From NCBI GenBank assembly GCA_049688395.1, contig JBAVKQ010000093.1, forward strand, positions 1-64,000: a stretch of 64,000 nt of DNA. The letters are read 5' to 3'. The DNA comes from Prado023 sp049688395. Lineage in GTDB: Bacteria; Actinomycetota; Actinomycetes; S36-B12; CAIYMF01. Under the pieces are notes generated by a model that saw only the letters and a list, made by a program, of their open reading frames with translations, made no database searches and was not told the DNA's origin. The position numbers were made by a program, and so were the translations under genes. Of this stretch, positions 9,237 through 17,648 are shown one piece after another (within the stretch, counting starts at the first letter, position 1; the number at the start of each line of letters is the position of its first letter).

Positions 9237-9686
9237 ATGACTGCCATCACCACCGACCTCCACACCGGGATCGACCTGCGGGTCACCGACTACACGCGGG
9301 CCCACGACCGCCTCGTCGGGCTGCTCGGCGATCGTCGTGGCGTGATCACCTGGTGGATCGACCTCACCCGCCAGCTCGACGAGCTGGCCGACGCGATCCG
9401 CACCACGGCGGGCAATCTGGTGGACCCCGACGGGTTCACCGAGCAGATCCGCGACGATGCCCCACACCTCATGGGCCGCTGGCTGCGCCTGAGTGCGGAG
9501 CGTGACGACCTCGATCGGGCCGTGACCGACGTCCGGATCCTGGCCGGGTCCAGCGCCGGTGACCCCACGGCCGTCGACACCGTGATCACGGCGGTGCGCG
9601 ATGTGCTCAATCGGGCACGGCGCTACCAGGAGCGGACCACCGATGTCCTGCTCGACGCCTACGAGCGCGACCTCGGCGGCGAGTAA
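9237..9686 (+). CDS. Hypothetical protein, 149 aa, helical
   Basis: No family is recognised. The protein is rich in Asp, Arg, Leu and Thr, has no membrane segment or signal peptide, and looks mostly helical with heptad-like stretches (ITWWIDLTRQLDELADAIRT; TVITAVRDVLNRARRYQERT). A strong ribosome site, GAGGAGAGGAG, ends 5-6 nt before the ATG, and codon use matches neighbours, so it is likely a real gene. It sits 134 nt after ackA and ends at a terminator, so it may have its own promoter. Confidence 0.7.
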   Translation: MTAITTDLHTGIDLRVTDYTRAHDRLVGLLGDRRGVITWWIDLTRQLDELADAIRTTAGNLVDPDGFTEQIRDDAPHLMGRWLRLSAERDDLDRAVTDVRILAGSSAGDPTAVDTVITAVRDVLNRARRYQERTTDVLLDAYERDLGGE

Positions 9687-9705
9687 GCGAACCGATCGTC
9701 GACCC

Positions 9706-9750
9706 CCGGGCCGCCCCGCCGAATCCCCCCATCCGGCTGGAGCGGCCCGG
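9706..9750 (+). terminator. Terminator between convergent genes
   Basis: CCGGGCCGC (9706-9714) pairs with GCGGCCCGG (9742-9750) in a 9-bp perfect stem with a 27-nt loop, followed by TTTCTGT. It lies just after the 149-residue gene and could serve both directions. Confidence 0.5.
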
Positions 9751-9772
9751 TTTCTGTGGTGGCCCCCGGGGC

Positions 9773-10396
9773 TCAGCGCAGACCGTGCTCGTCGACCGCG
9801 TCGTCGATCAGTCGGGCGAATGCGCGCTGGCCGGCTGAGGTGAGGTGGATCCGGTCGGCGGCGAACCAACGGCGATGCCCAGCGCTGTGGCCGTACCAGT
9901 CGATGATCCGGACCCGGGACGCCCTGTAGCGCCGGTCGCAGGCCCGCAGGGTCGCGAGGTTTGCCTGCTGCCAGCTGCGGGGCACCCGCGGGGTCACCAG
10001 GAACACCCGCCGGTGCGTGCCTGCCGTGCGCACGACCGCGCGGCAGTCCGCGGCCCGGACGGTCCCGTTGGTGCCCAACTCCACGACGACCTGGCGCGGC
10101 AGTGCCGCACCGTAGCTGCGCAGGACGCCGGGCGCGGTGCTGAACTGGCGGCCCACCGCGGCGTGCACCCGGAAACCGGTGCGTCGCATCCGCGGGGTGA
10201 CGCTGACCATCAGTGAATCGCCCACCGCGAGCCGGCCCCTGGGCGCCGCGGCCGCAGGCGTCCGGACCGGGAGCAGGGCCACAGCATTCGGGGCGGCCAC
10301 AGCAGTCGGGCTCACGCCGGGGGAGGTGGGCAGCGCGAGGGCTATCAGCAGGGTCGCGAGCCCGGTCGTGATTCCTTTACGTAGCCATTCCGTCAC
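9773..10396 (-). CDS. Secreted SGNH/GDSL-like hydrolase
   Basis: The protein is 207 residues. It has a signal peptide (basic start, then ITTGLATLLIALALPTSPGV, and an AVAAPNAVA cleavage region near 35-40). The SGNH blocks follow: VGDSL (block I, Ser), a Gly in the middle, VVELGTNG (block III, Asn) and the terminal DRIHLTSAG carrying Asp and His. This fold is shared with the C-terminal domains of cell-surface acyltransferases and with secreted esterases; the substrate is unknown, most likely a cell-envelope ester. The GTG start gives an intact n-region. Confidence 0.75.
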   Translation of the reverse strand: MTEWLRKGITTGLATLLIALALPTSPGVSPTAVAAPNAVALLPVRTPAAAAPRGRLAVGDSLMVSVTPRMRRTGFRVHAAVGRQFSTAPGVLRSYGAALPRQVVVELGTNGTVRAADCRAVVRTAGTHRRVFLVTPRVPRSWQQANLATLRACDRRYRASRVRIIDWYGHSAGHRRWFAADRIHLTSAGQRAFARLIDDAVDEHGLR

Positions 10397-10456
10397 GCGT
10401 CGTAGTCTGCCAGTGACCGGGAGGTAAGGGAACCGGGCAGGGTGCCGGTGGGCGGG

Positions 10457-10921
10457 TCAGGCGCTGCTGCTCAGCAGGCCGTCGCACAGATCCTGGATCG
10501 CGGTGGTGGGGGTCGTCGCATGCCAGAACCGTCGCTCCACGAGGTCGAGCACGTCGATGCGGTCCAGGTCCGCATCGCGCAGGTGCGGGTCCAGCCCGCC
10601 GTACAGCTCCCCCAGAGAGCAGCAGTCCAACGCCACTGTCCTCGCCCGCGCGCTGGTCGGCACCTGGCCGAGCACGCGATCACCGAATGCGGCGATCGCG
10701 GCCTGCGCGCTGGTGGCCGGCACGAGGACCGTCAACCAGATGCGTCCTGAGCAGGCGATGCGCAGCAGTTCGCGCCCGGGCAGCTGCAACGACCGGGTGA
10801 GGTGCTCGACGTCGATACCCCTCGAATCGACCTCGAGCACCATGTCCACCACCATGTCCAGCACGAGATCCTCCGCGAGGTCCTCCACGAGGTCGTGCAG
10901 GGTTGCTGCGTTGCCCACCAT
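10457..10921 (-). CDS. Hypothetical protein, 154 aa, acidic N-terminus
   Basis: No family is recognised. From the ATG at 10921 the protein begins with an acidic helix of repeated hydrophobic/acidic steps (LVEDLAEDLVLDMVVDMVLE). A mixed alpha/beta region follows (LTRSLQLPGRELLRIACSG, LTVLVPATSAQAAIAAFGD). No membrane helix or metal motif is seen. This ATG was preferred over upstream starts because GAGGGAGGA lies 6 nt before it. It stands divergent to the reductase operon at 11110. Confidence 0.6.
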   Translation of the reverse strand: MVGNAATLHDLVEDLAEDLVLDMVVDMVLEVDSRGIDVEHLTRSLQLPGRELLRIACSGRIWLTVLVPATSAQAAIAAFGDRVLGQVPTSARARTVALDCCSLGELYGGLDPHLRDADLDRIDVLDLVERRFWHATTPTTAIQDLCDGLLSSSA

Positions 10922-11096
10922 TGGTCGTCCTCCCTCGGCTGGTCCCACGCGGACCATGCTGCCCGCGCGCGCCTCCCGATCGGGGCAGGCGCGCCGGAGC
11001 ACACGCGGGCAGACGCCTCCCGCGCGCGACGGTGCGTCCCGAACTCGGGACGCAGATCGGCAGTGGGGAAGCCCTGCGCGCGGTACGGGCCGCTGT

Positions 11097-11102
11097 TAGG
11101 GT
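11097..11102 (+). promoter_or_regulatory. Putative -10 box, leaderless
   Basis: TAGGGT is followed by 7 nt and then the ATG of the pyrimidine-reductase-like gene. No ribosome site lies between, which fits a leaderless message for the three-gene operon that follows. Confidence 0.5.
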
Positions 11103-11109
11103 CGCCAGC

Positions 11110-11838
11110 ATGCACAGGCTCCTCCCGGCACCCGGGGCACCACTGACCCAGGACGATGTGGTGGCGGCCTACGACTGGCCCGCTGCGCGCTGGGTGCGGG
11201 CCTGCTTCGCTCGCACCCTCGACGGGGCCATCACCGGTCCCGATGGACTCTCAGGCTCCATCTCCAGCCCTGCCGACCGGGTGGTCATGGCTGCCATCCG
11301 CCGGTTCGCCGACGTCTACCTGGCCGGCGCCGGCACCGTGCGCGCCGAGGGGTACTCCGCGATCCGCGCCGACCTGGACCGGGCCCGTGAGCGAGTCGCT
11401 CGCGGACTGGCTCCCTCGCCCACGCTGGCTGTCGTGACCACGACGTGCGACTTCGACTGGGAGCACGTCGACTTCGTCAACTCCCAGGCACGACCGATCA
11501 TGCTCACGACGGCCTCCAGCGACCCGGCCGCCCGCAGCACGGCCGAGCGCTGGTGCGAGGTCGTCATCGCCGGCGAGCACCGGGTGGAGCCGGCGCAGGC
11601 GTTGGACGCGCTCGCCGAGCGCGGCCTGACCCGCGTCTCGTTCGAGGGTGGCGACCAGCTCCTGGCCGACATGGTGCACGCCGATGCCCTCGACGAGATG
11701 GACCTGACCATCGCCCCGGTGCTCACCGGTGCCCCACATCGCGAGCGGACCGGCGAGGCTGCCCTGACCCGGATGCGGCTGCACCAGCTGCTCGAGGACG
11801 ACGGCTACCTGTTCGCCCGCTACCTGCGGCGGCAATGA
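11110..11838 (+). CDS. RibD C-terminal-type (pyrimidine/dihydrofolate) reductase
   Basis: This 242-residue protein has the RibD_C fold, related to dihydrofolate reductase. The N-terminal substrate strand is VRACFARTLDGAITGPDG, the NADPH-binding region is ADVYLAGAGTVRAEGYS, and the C-terminal part is LTRVSFEGGDQLLADMV followed by LTIAPVLTG. Family members reduce a ribosylamino-pyrimidine or related pterin-like substrate with NADPH. It is the first gene of an operon with a DHPS-like protein (2 nt downstream) and a PLP decarboxylase. No deaminase domain or other riboflavin gene is nearby, so a role outside classical riboflavin synthesis is likely. Confidence 0.82.
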   Translation: MHRLLPAPGAPLTQDDVVAAYDWPAARWVRACFARTLDGAITGPDGLSGSISSPADRVVMAAIRRFADVYLAGAGTVRAEGYSAIRADLDRARERVARGLAPSPTLAVVTTTCDFDWEHVDFVNSQARPIMLTTASSDPAARSTAERWCEVVIAGEHRVEPAQALDALAERGLTRVSFEGGDQLLADMVHADALDEMDLTIAPVLTGAPHRERTGEAALTRMRLHQLLEDDGYLFARYLRRQ

Positions 11839-11839
11839 C

Positions 11840-12730
11840 GTGCTCGACCTGACCGCGCTGGCCGCTCTGGCCGGCGAGCACGGCGATGCGCTGGGCCTTC
11901 CGGTCGCTGAGGTCCGGATCGGCGGGGCCACCCACGACCTCGACGCGGAGCCCCTGGTGATGGGCGTGGTGAACCTCTCGCGGGACTCCACCTACCGCGA
12001 CTCGGTCGCGGTGTCCACGCAGTCCGCGATCCGGCGCGCGCAGGTCATGCACGCCCAGGGTGCGGGGCTCATCGACATCGGCGCGGAGTCCAGCACCCTG
12101 CGCGCGGCTCGGGTGGCCGACGACGACCAGTCCGCGGCGATGGTCCCGGTGATCCGGGCGCTGGCCGAGCGCGGCGTGACCACGTCGGTGGAGGCGTACA
12201 GTCCGGCGGTCCTCGAAGCCTGCTTGCAGGCCGGGGCGTCGGTGGTGAACCTGACGGGCAGCAGCGACCTCTCGCGGATCTACGAACTGGCGGCCTCGCA
12301 CGAGGCCGCCGTCGTCCTGTGCTTCGTCCCCGGTGCGAACGTGCGCGAGGTGGGCGACATCCCAATGGGCTGCGACCCGATCCCGGTCCTGCTGGACTAC
12401 TTCGCCGCGCGCATCGACCAGGCCCGGGCGCACGGGGTCACCGAGGTCATCATCGACCCGGGGCTGGGGTTCTACTACGGGAACCTGACGGTGCCCGCGG
12501 TCCGGGTTCGCCACCAGGCGCAGGTCCTGCTAAACTCGTTTCGGCTGCGCGCGCTCGGGGTGCCGATCTGCCAGGCACTGCCGCATGCCTTCGACCTGTT
12601 CGAGGAGGAGTTCCGCACCGCAGAGAGCTTCTTCGCCGTGCTCGCCGCACTTGGTCGGGTCAACATCTACCGGACGCACGAGGTGGCCCGTGTGCGGGCA
12701 ACTCTGCACGCGATGCGGGCGCTGGGCTGA
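11840..12730 (+). CDS. Divergent dihydropteroate synthase-like TIM-barrel protein
   Basis: The 296-residue sequence follows the DHPS plan: MGVVNLSRDST in place of the usual first-loop MGVLNVTPDSF, LIDIGAESST in place of DIGGESTRPG, VVNLTGS, VIIDPGLGF (the pterin-binding Asp region) and a terminal YRTHEVARVRA keeping Arg and His. The SRK stretch that supplies the catalytic lysine in true DHPS reads NSFRLR here, so that lysine is missing, and loops 1 and 2 are rewritten. It may bind a pterin or use a different substrate. It starts 2 nt after the reductase stop and 1 nt before the next gene, so the three products are probably made together. Confidence 0.75.
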   Translation: MLDLTALAALAGEHGDALGLPVAEVRIGGATHDLDAEPLVMGVVNLSRDSTYRDSVAVSTQSAIRRAQVMHAQGAGLIDIGAESSTLRAARVADDDQSAAMVPVIRALAERGVTTSVEAYSPAVLEACLQAGASVVNLTGSSDLSRIYELAASHEAAVVLCFVPGANVREVGDIPMGCDPIPVLLDYFAARIDQARAHGVTEVIIDPGLGFYYGNLTVPAVRVRHQAQVLLNSFRLRALGVPICQALPHAFDLFEEEFRTAESFFAVLAALGRVNIYRTHEVARVRATLHAMRALG

Positions 12731-12731
12731 A

Positions 12732-14216
12732 GTGACCGGATCGCTGCCCGCCCCCGAGTGGTTCGCGGCCGCACCGACCTGGCTCGAGGACGCGCCCCTG
12801 TTCCAGGCGTGGCGGCGCTTCGTCGACGCCGACCTGGCCCCGTTCACGATCCCCGGGCACAAGCGGCGTGGGCACCGCCTGGACCCTGACCTCGGCCGCC
12901 TGCTGGCCGCCGACGTCCCGCTCTACGGCGGCCTGGACACGATGAAGCTGACCGGGGGAGTGCTGGCCGACGCCCAGCACCGCGCGGCCGCGCTGTGGGG
13001 TGCCGACCTGTGCCGGTTCAGCACCGGCGGCTCCACGCAGGCCAACCTCGCGATCGTGCTGGCACTGGGCCGGCCCGGCGATCAGGTGCTGGTGGCCCGC
13101 AACGCCCACCGCTCGGTGCTGTCCGGACTGGTCCTGGCCGGGCTGCGTCCGGTCTGGTTGCCAGTGCGCATCGACCCCGCGACCGGCGGTCCGTCAGGTC
13201 TCGAGGTGGCCGAGGTGCGTGACGCGCTGGCCGCCCACCCGGACGCAGTGGCGCTGCTGTGCACCGAGCCCAGCTACCAGGGCACCCTCTCGGACCTGCC
13301 GGCCCTGGTGTCGATGGCGCACCGTCGCGGCGTTCCGGTGGTCGTCGACCAGGCCTGGGGCGCCCACCTCGGGCTGGCGCCCGGCTACCCGCCGCACGCG
13401 CTGGCCATGGGAGCCGACGCCATGATCACCAGCGCGCACAAAGCACTGCCGGCGATCAGCGGCGGGTCGCTGCTGCTGGCCCGGACCGAGCGCCTCGACG
13501 CCGCCCGGATCGACCGCGCCTTCGAGGCCACCCACACCACGAGCCCGCCGGGTGCCGTCCTGGCCAGCATCGACGCGGCCCGGGCGCTGCTGGCCAGCCC
13601 GACGGGCACGGCTGCCCTGGGCGCCCTACGCGCGCTGGTCGCCGCAGCCCGCGAGCAGCTGCGCGCGGCCGGCCTGCACGTGACCGGCCCCGACGAGCAT
13701 CCCGCGGGGAGGTTCGACCCGGCCAAGGTGGTGATCCGGTTCGCCACATCGGGTCGGTCGGGACTCGTGGCCGAGCAGTGTCTGCTGGCAGCCGACGTGC
13801 CCGTGGAGATGGCCGACCGGGACACGCTGGTGGCCCAGTTCGGGCTCCTCGACGACGCGGACACAGTCGCGCGCCTGGTGGGCGGCGTGCTCGCGACCCT
13901 GACCGGGCCCAGCGGTCCGCCGCGGGCGCCGATGGCCGCCGGCCCACCGCTGCCCCCCATCGTCGTGGCTCCACGTGCGGCCTTCTTCGCCGAGTACGAG
14001 ACGGTCGCCCGGACCGCCAGCATCGGGCGGGTCGCCGCCGAGCTGGTGGCGCCCTACCCGCCCGGGGTGCCCCTGATCGTGCCCGGCGAGCTGATCACCG
14101 GCCCGACCCTGGCGGCGCTGGACGCCGCCCTGGCAGCGGGTAACCGGATCGCCTACGCGGCCGATCCCACCCTGGCCACCCTGCAGGTGATCGCCGGCGA
14201 GGTCCTCGACTGCTGA
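12732..14216 (+). CDS. Orn/Lys/Arg-type PLP-dependent decarboxylase
   Basis: The protein is 494 residues of the aspartate-aminotransferase-fold basic-amino-acid decarboxylases. Recognisable parts are FTIPGHKRRGH, RFSTGGSTQANLAIVLAL, CTEPSYQGTLSDLPALV, VVVDQAWGAHL (PLP Asp) and MITSAHKALPAISG with the PLP-binding lysine. The C-terminal domain (PYPPGVPLIVPGE) is the shorter actinobacterial form without the large inducible-enzyme wing. Substrate (Lys, Arg or Orn) cannot be fixed. GTG 12732 is 1 nt after the DHPS-like stop, so it is the third gene of that operon. Confidence 0.85.
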   Translation: MTGSLPAPEWFAAAPTWLEDAPLFQAWRRFVDADLAPFTIPGHKRRGHRLDPDLGRLLAADVPLYGGLDTMKLTGGVLADAQHRAAALWGADLCRFSTGGSTQANLAIVLALGRPGDQVLVARNAHRSVLSGLVLAGLRPVWLPVRIDPATGGPSGLEVAEVRDALAAHPDAVALLCTEPSYQGTLSDLPALVSMAHRRGVPVVVDQAWGAHLGLAPGYPPHALAMGADAMITSAHKALPAISGGSLLLARTERLDAARIDRAFEATHTTSPPGAVLASIDAARALLASPTGTAALGALRALVAAAREQLRAAGLHVTGPDEHPAGRFDPAKVVIRFATSGRSGLVAEQCLLAADVPVEMADRDTLVAQFGLLDDADTVARLVGGVLATLTGPSGPPRAPMAAGPPLPPIVVAPRAAFFAEYETVARTASIGRVAAELVAPYPPGVPLIVPGELITGPTLAALDAALAAGNRIAYAADPTLATLQVIAGEVLDC

Positions 14217-14336
14217 GCGCTGAATGCCCGGGTACAGGCGGCCGGCGCCCGTGCTCACAGCGCGTGCGGACAGCCGTCCTGGCGTAGCGTTGCCCAGGCC
14301 GGGACCTCCGGCCACTCGACGACACCCGGAGTCCAC

Positions 14337-15188
14337 GTGCCGATGCTGCGCGCCACCTGGGAACTGAGCGCGAGCCTCGCCCTGGCCCTGTTCGCCGCGT
14401 ACGGGCTGCTGCGCCTGGTCGGGGTGGCCGGGCGGCCGCGCGTGACCACCCTGGCCTCGTTCTTCGTGCAGTTCGGGGTCGTCGTTGCCATCTTCGCGGT
14501 GTACCAGCGGACCTCGCTGCACCGGCTGGACCTGACCGCCGGGGCCGAGCAGCGGGCGCTGTGGGTCTGGGATGTCGAGCAGCGGCTGCGGATGGGCAGC
14601 GAGCTGGCCATCCAGCGCTGGGTGCTGCCGTTCCCCACGCTCGTGCGCGGGCTCAACGCCTACTATGCGGGCCTGCACCTGACCTCGATGACCGCATTCC
14701 TGGTCTGGATGTGGTGGCGGCACCGGGCGCACTACCTGCTGGCGTGCGTCACGGTGGCCGGGACCACCCTGATCAGCGTGCTGCTGCACAACGTCTCCGT
14801 GGCACCACCCCGCCTGCTCAGCGAGCTGGGCTTCGTGGACACCGGGCTGCTCTACGGCCAGTCGGTGTACGGTCCGGCGGGGACCGGGATCTCCAGCCAG
14901 CTCGCGGCGATGCCCTCGCTGCACGTCGCGTGGGCCGGCATCATCGCGGGCTTCGCGCTGGTGGTCAGCGCCAGCAGGTGGCGATGGCTGCTGGTCGGCC
15001 ACTTCGCCATGACGTGCTTCGTGGTCGTGGCCACGGCCAACCACTGGTGGCTCGACGGCGTGGCCGGGCTGCTCATCGCCTGGGGGGTCTACGCAGTGGC
15101 CCGGCTGCTCCTGCCCAGTCCGGGCGCGCTGACAGGCACACGGGCCGACATCGACGCCGATGCGGCGGCCGCAGTTCCCGCGCCGTGA
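14337..15188 (+). CDS. PAP2-superfamily membrane protein (inositolphosphotransferase-like)
   Basis: The protein has 283 residues with about six membrane helices. The PAP2 active-site pieces are AAMPSLHVAWAG (His) and NHWWLDGVAG (His and Asp) in the last two luminal/outer loops. The spacing resembles the PAP2_3 group related to inositolphosphorylceramide synthases, which transfer or hydrolyse lipid-linked phosphate. An Ala/Asp-rich tail of about 25 residues ends the protein. GTG 14337 or ATG 14343 are both possible starts. It is separate from the preceding operon by 120 nt. Confidence 0.8.
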   Translation: MPMLRATWELSASLALALFAAYGLLRLVGVAGRPRVTTLASFFVQFGVVVAIFAVYQRTSLHRLDLTAGAEQRALWVWDVEQRLRMGSELAIQRWVLPFPTLVRGLNAYYAGLHLTSMTAFLVWMWWRHRAHYLLACVTVAGTTLISVLLHNVSVAPPRLLSELGFVDTGLLYGQSVYGPAGTGISSQLAAMPSLHVAWAGIIAGFALVVSASRWRWLLVGHFAMTCFVVVATANHWWLDGVAGLLIAWGVYAVARLLLPSPGALTGTRADIDADAAAAVPAP

Positions 15189-15224
15189 CGCCGGGTGCGC
15201 CGTGACGTCGGCGCCGACGACATG

Positions 15225-15258
15225 CCTGAGCCCCCCACCCGTGGGCGAGGGGCTCAGG
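15225..15258. terminator. Bidirectional terminator hairpin
   Basis: CCTGAGCCCC (15225-15234) and GGGGCTCAGG (15249-15258) form a perfect 10-bp stem with a 14-nt loop. It lies between two convergent genes, the PAP2 protein and the osmoprotectant-binding protein. Confidence 0.65.
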
Positions 15259-15278
15259 TCACATCCTTGCCGAAGGGA

Positions 15279-16232
15279 CTACTTCAGCCCGATCTCCTGC
15301 AGGTACTGGGAGGCCACGTCCTCGGCCTTGTCACCCTCGACGTCCACCTGCGCGTTGAGTTCGGCCATCTTCGCCTGGTCCAGCGGGGCCAGGATTGCCT
15401 CAGCCAGGCGCTGGTAGGTCTCTGCGTGCTCCTGGAACGTGTCGTCGTCCCACGTGAAGGACAGGTTGTACAGGATGAACACGCCCGGATCGTCGACGAC
15501 GGACAGGTTCAGGGCCGGGATGCGCCCGTCGGTGGTGTAGACCTCACCGAAGGTGCACGCTCCATTGGCTGTCTCGGTGTAGATCAGGCCCGTGTCCAGG
15601 ATCTGGATCTGCTCGCGGGGGATCGTGAAGCCGGTGGCATCCTCGAACAGCACCAGGCCGTCGGGGCGGTCGGGGAACTCGGTCTCCAGGCACACGACCG
15701 CATCGGGATTGGCGGCCACGTAGTCGGCCATGCCCTGCAGGTCGAAACCGCCGTTGGCCTGCGCGACATCACCGTTGGCAGCGAAGCCGTAGGTGTCGTT
15801 GAACGGGGAGAGTCCCGACCACATGATGCCGTTCTCGGCCAGGTCCATCGCCGCGGTCTTGTCGAAGAGCTCCTGGGAGTCCTGGCTGGGATCCTGCTGA
15901 CCCAGGTGCACCGTCCAGCCGGTCCCGTTGTAGTCCGGGTAGACGTCGATGTCGCCGGCGAGCAGCGCCGTGCGGTTGACCGAGGTGCCCCCGAGGTTGG
16001 TCTGATCGGTGACATCGGCCCCCTCGACCGCCATGGCCTGGGCCAGCATCTGCCCGAGCAGGATGTTCTCGGTGAAGTCCTTGGACCCGACCGTGACGCT
16101 GACGCCATCCAGGGACGCCGTGCCGACATCCGAGGTTCCGGCGACCTCACTGTCCCCGCCGCAGGCGGCGAGCAGGCCCAGGGACAGCAGTGCGGCAGCC
16201 GGGCCCAGGATTCGGGAACGGGCGGAAATCAT
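15279..16232 (-). CDS. Glycine betaine/choline ABC transporter substrate-binding lipoprotein
   Basis: This 317-residue protein starts with a lipoprotein signal ending in LLAACGG, so the Cys near residue 21 would be lipidated. The mature part is an OpuAC-type binding fold: VTVGSKDFTENILLGQMLAQ, TNLGGTSVNRTALLAGDIDV and YPDYNGTGW are the typical ligand-site stretches of quaternary-ammonium binders. ATG 16232 was chosen because GGAG lies 7 nt upstream. Its transport partners are on the opposite strand at 17649-20335, with an unrelated reductase gene between, so the binding protein is transcribed separately. Confidence 0.88.
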   Translation of the reverse strand: MISARSRILGPAAALLSLGLLAACGGDSEVAGTSDVGTASLDGVSVTVGSKDFTENILLGQMLAQAMAVEGADVTDQTNLGGTSVNRTALLAGDIDVYPDYNGTGWTVHLGQQDPSQDSQELFDKTAAMDLAENGIMWSGLSPFNDTYGFAANGDVAQANGGFDLQGMADYVAANPDAVVCLETEFPDRPDGLVLFEDATGFTIPREQIQILDTGLIYTETANGACTFGEVYTTDGRIPALNLSVVDDPGVFILYNLSFTWDDDTFQEHAETYQRLAEAILAPLDQAKMAELNAQVDVEGDKAEDVASQYLQEIGLK

Positions 16233-16354
16233 AGGCAACTCCATCATTGATTTGGCCAGGCGCATGGCCTGGCCGGGGCGGCCCACCATACCCCTGCCGG
16301 CCAGTAATCCACGTACGAATTCGGGGATTGTGACATTTCTACGACATTGCGCGC

Positions 16355-16360
16355 TAGTGT
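16355..16360 (+). promoter_or_regulatory. Putative -10 box, leaderless
   Basis: TAGTGT is followed by TTCCGG and then the ATG at 16367, again the 6-7 nt spacing expected for a leaderless mRNA. The sequence upstream is locally AT-richer, as expected of a promoter. Confidence 0.5.
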
Positions 16361-16366
16361 TTCCGG

Positions 16367-17380
16367 ATGCGTGCAGCACTGCTGACCGGGACCGGCGGAC
16401 CCGAGATGATCGACCTGCGGGCCGACGTCGCGACGCCCGAACCGGGCCCTGACGAGGTCCTGATCCGGGTGCGCGCCTGCGGGGTGAACAACACCGATCT
16501 GAACACCAGGATCGGCTGGTACGGCGCAGGTGGATGGGGCGGCGGGCTCCGGTTTCCCCGGATCCAGGGCGCCGATGTCTGCGGGCAGGTGGCCGGGGTC
16601 GGTGCGGCCGTGCAGCGCGAGCTGCTCGGGCATCGGGTGCTGGTCGACCCGTGGATCCGAGCCTGCACCGGACCCGACTGGCGCGATCACGTGTCCTATC
16701 TGGGCAGTGAGGTGGACGGCGGGTTCGCCGAGTTCTGCGTCGTGCCCGCCGTCAACGCCCATCTCGTGGCGGGCAGCTTCACCGACGCCGAGTTGGCGAC
16801 CTTCCCGTGCTCCTGGTCCACGGCCCTGCACATGCTGACCCGGGTGAACCTCGCGCCCGGGCAGCGGATCGCCGTTCCGGGCGCCTCTGGAGGGGTCGGC
16901 AGCGCGTTGGTCCAGCTCGCCAAGCTGCACGGGGCGCATGTCACCGCCGTGACGACGGCCGCGAAGGTGGACCGGGTGCGGGCCCTCGGGGCCGACGTGG
17001 TCCTGGCGCGAGGGCCTGCGGACCTGGTGGAGGCGGCGAGCGCCGACGGCGGGCCGTTCGATGTCGTGGCCGATGTGGTGGGCGGTCAGGATGCGCCGGC
17101 GTGGTGGCGGGCGCTGCGCCGCGGCGGGCGCTACGTCTGTTCCGGGGCGATCGCCGGACCCGTTGTGGAGCTCGACCTGCCCACGATGTACCTCAACGAC
17201 CTGGAGTTCTTCGGCGCCACGGCCTACCCTCCCGAGGTCTTCGCCCGGCTGATGGCCCTCATCACCAGCCGGTCGGTCCGACCCATCGTCGCAGCCACCT
17301 ACCCGTTGGAGCAGATCGGTGCGGCGCAGGCCGCGTTCGCGGCCAAGGAGCATGTCGGCAGCATCGTCATCACGCTGTGA
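16367..17380 (+). CDS. MDR-family zinc-independent alcohol dehydrogenase / quinone oxidoreductase
   Basis: This 337-residue medium-chain reductase has an N-terminal GroES-like domain (VLIRVRACGVNNTDL; IQGADVCGQVAGVG) and a Rossmann domain with VPGASGGVGSALVQLAKL. The Cys residues that bind catalytic and structural zinc in true alcohol dehydrogenases are not in place; Asn occurs where the first zinc ligand pair would be (GVNNTD), as in quinone-oxidoreductase-like members. It probably reduces an enone or quinone with NAD(P)H. It lies between the two parts of the Opu system, divergent from the binding protein; no functional link is evident. Confidence 0.82.
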   Translation: MRAALLTGTGGPEMIDLRADVATPEPGPDEVLIRVRACGVNNTDLNTRIGWYGAGGWGGGLRFPRIQGADVCGQVAGVGAAVQRELLGHRVLVDPWIRACTGPDWRDHVSYLGSEVDGGFAEFCVVPAVNAHLVAGSFTDAELATFPCSWSTALHMLTRVNLAPGQRIAVPGASGGVGSALVQLAKLHGAHVTAVTTAAKVDRVRALGADVVLARGPADLVEAASADGGPFDVVADVVGGQDAPAWWRALRRGGRYVCSGAIAGPVVELDLPTMYLNDLEFFGATAYPPEVFARLMALITSRSVRPIVAATYPLEQIGAAQAAFAAKEHVGSIVITL

Positions 17381-17648
17381 TCCAGGGTCCGGAATCGGCG
17401 TGGCGCAGGGTCCCGATCACACCGGTGCAGGCCCGATCCAGTCCCGGATCGCGCCCGCGATCAAGCCGGGATATCGGTCCGAGAATGGTCCGAGAATCAG
17501 TTCCGAAACCCGCTCCGACACGCCGACGGATATGCGTTCTCGGCGTGATGTGCATACTCTGGGCGCAGTTGTCGACGTCCGTTTCGCCACGTTCCAGCCT
17601 GTGCGGTGAGTGTCTCGGGCACCACAGGACAGGAAGAGGTGGCTGCCG

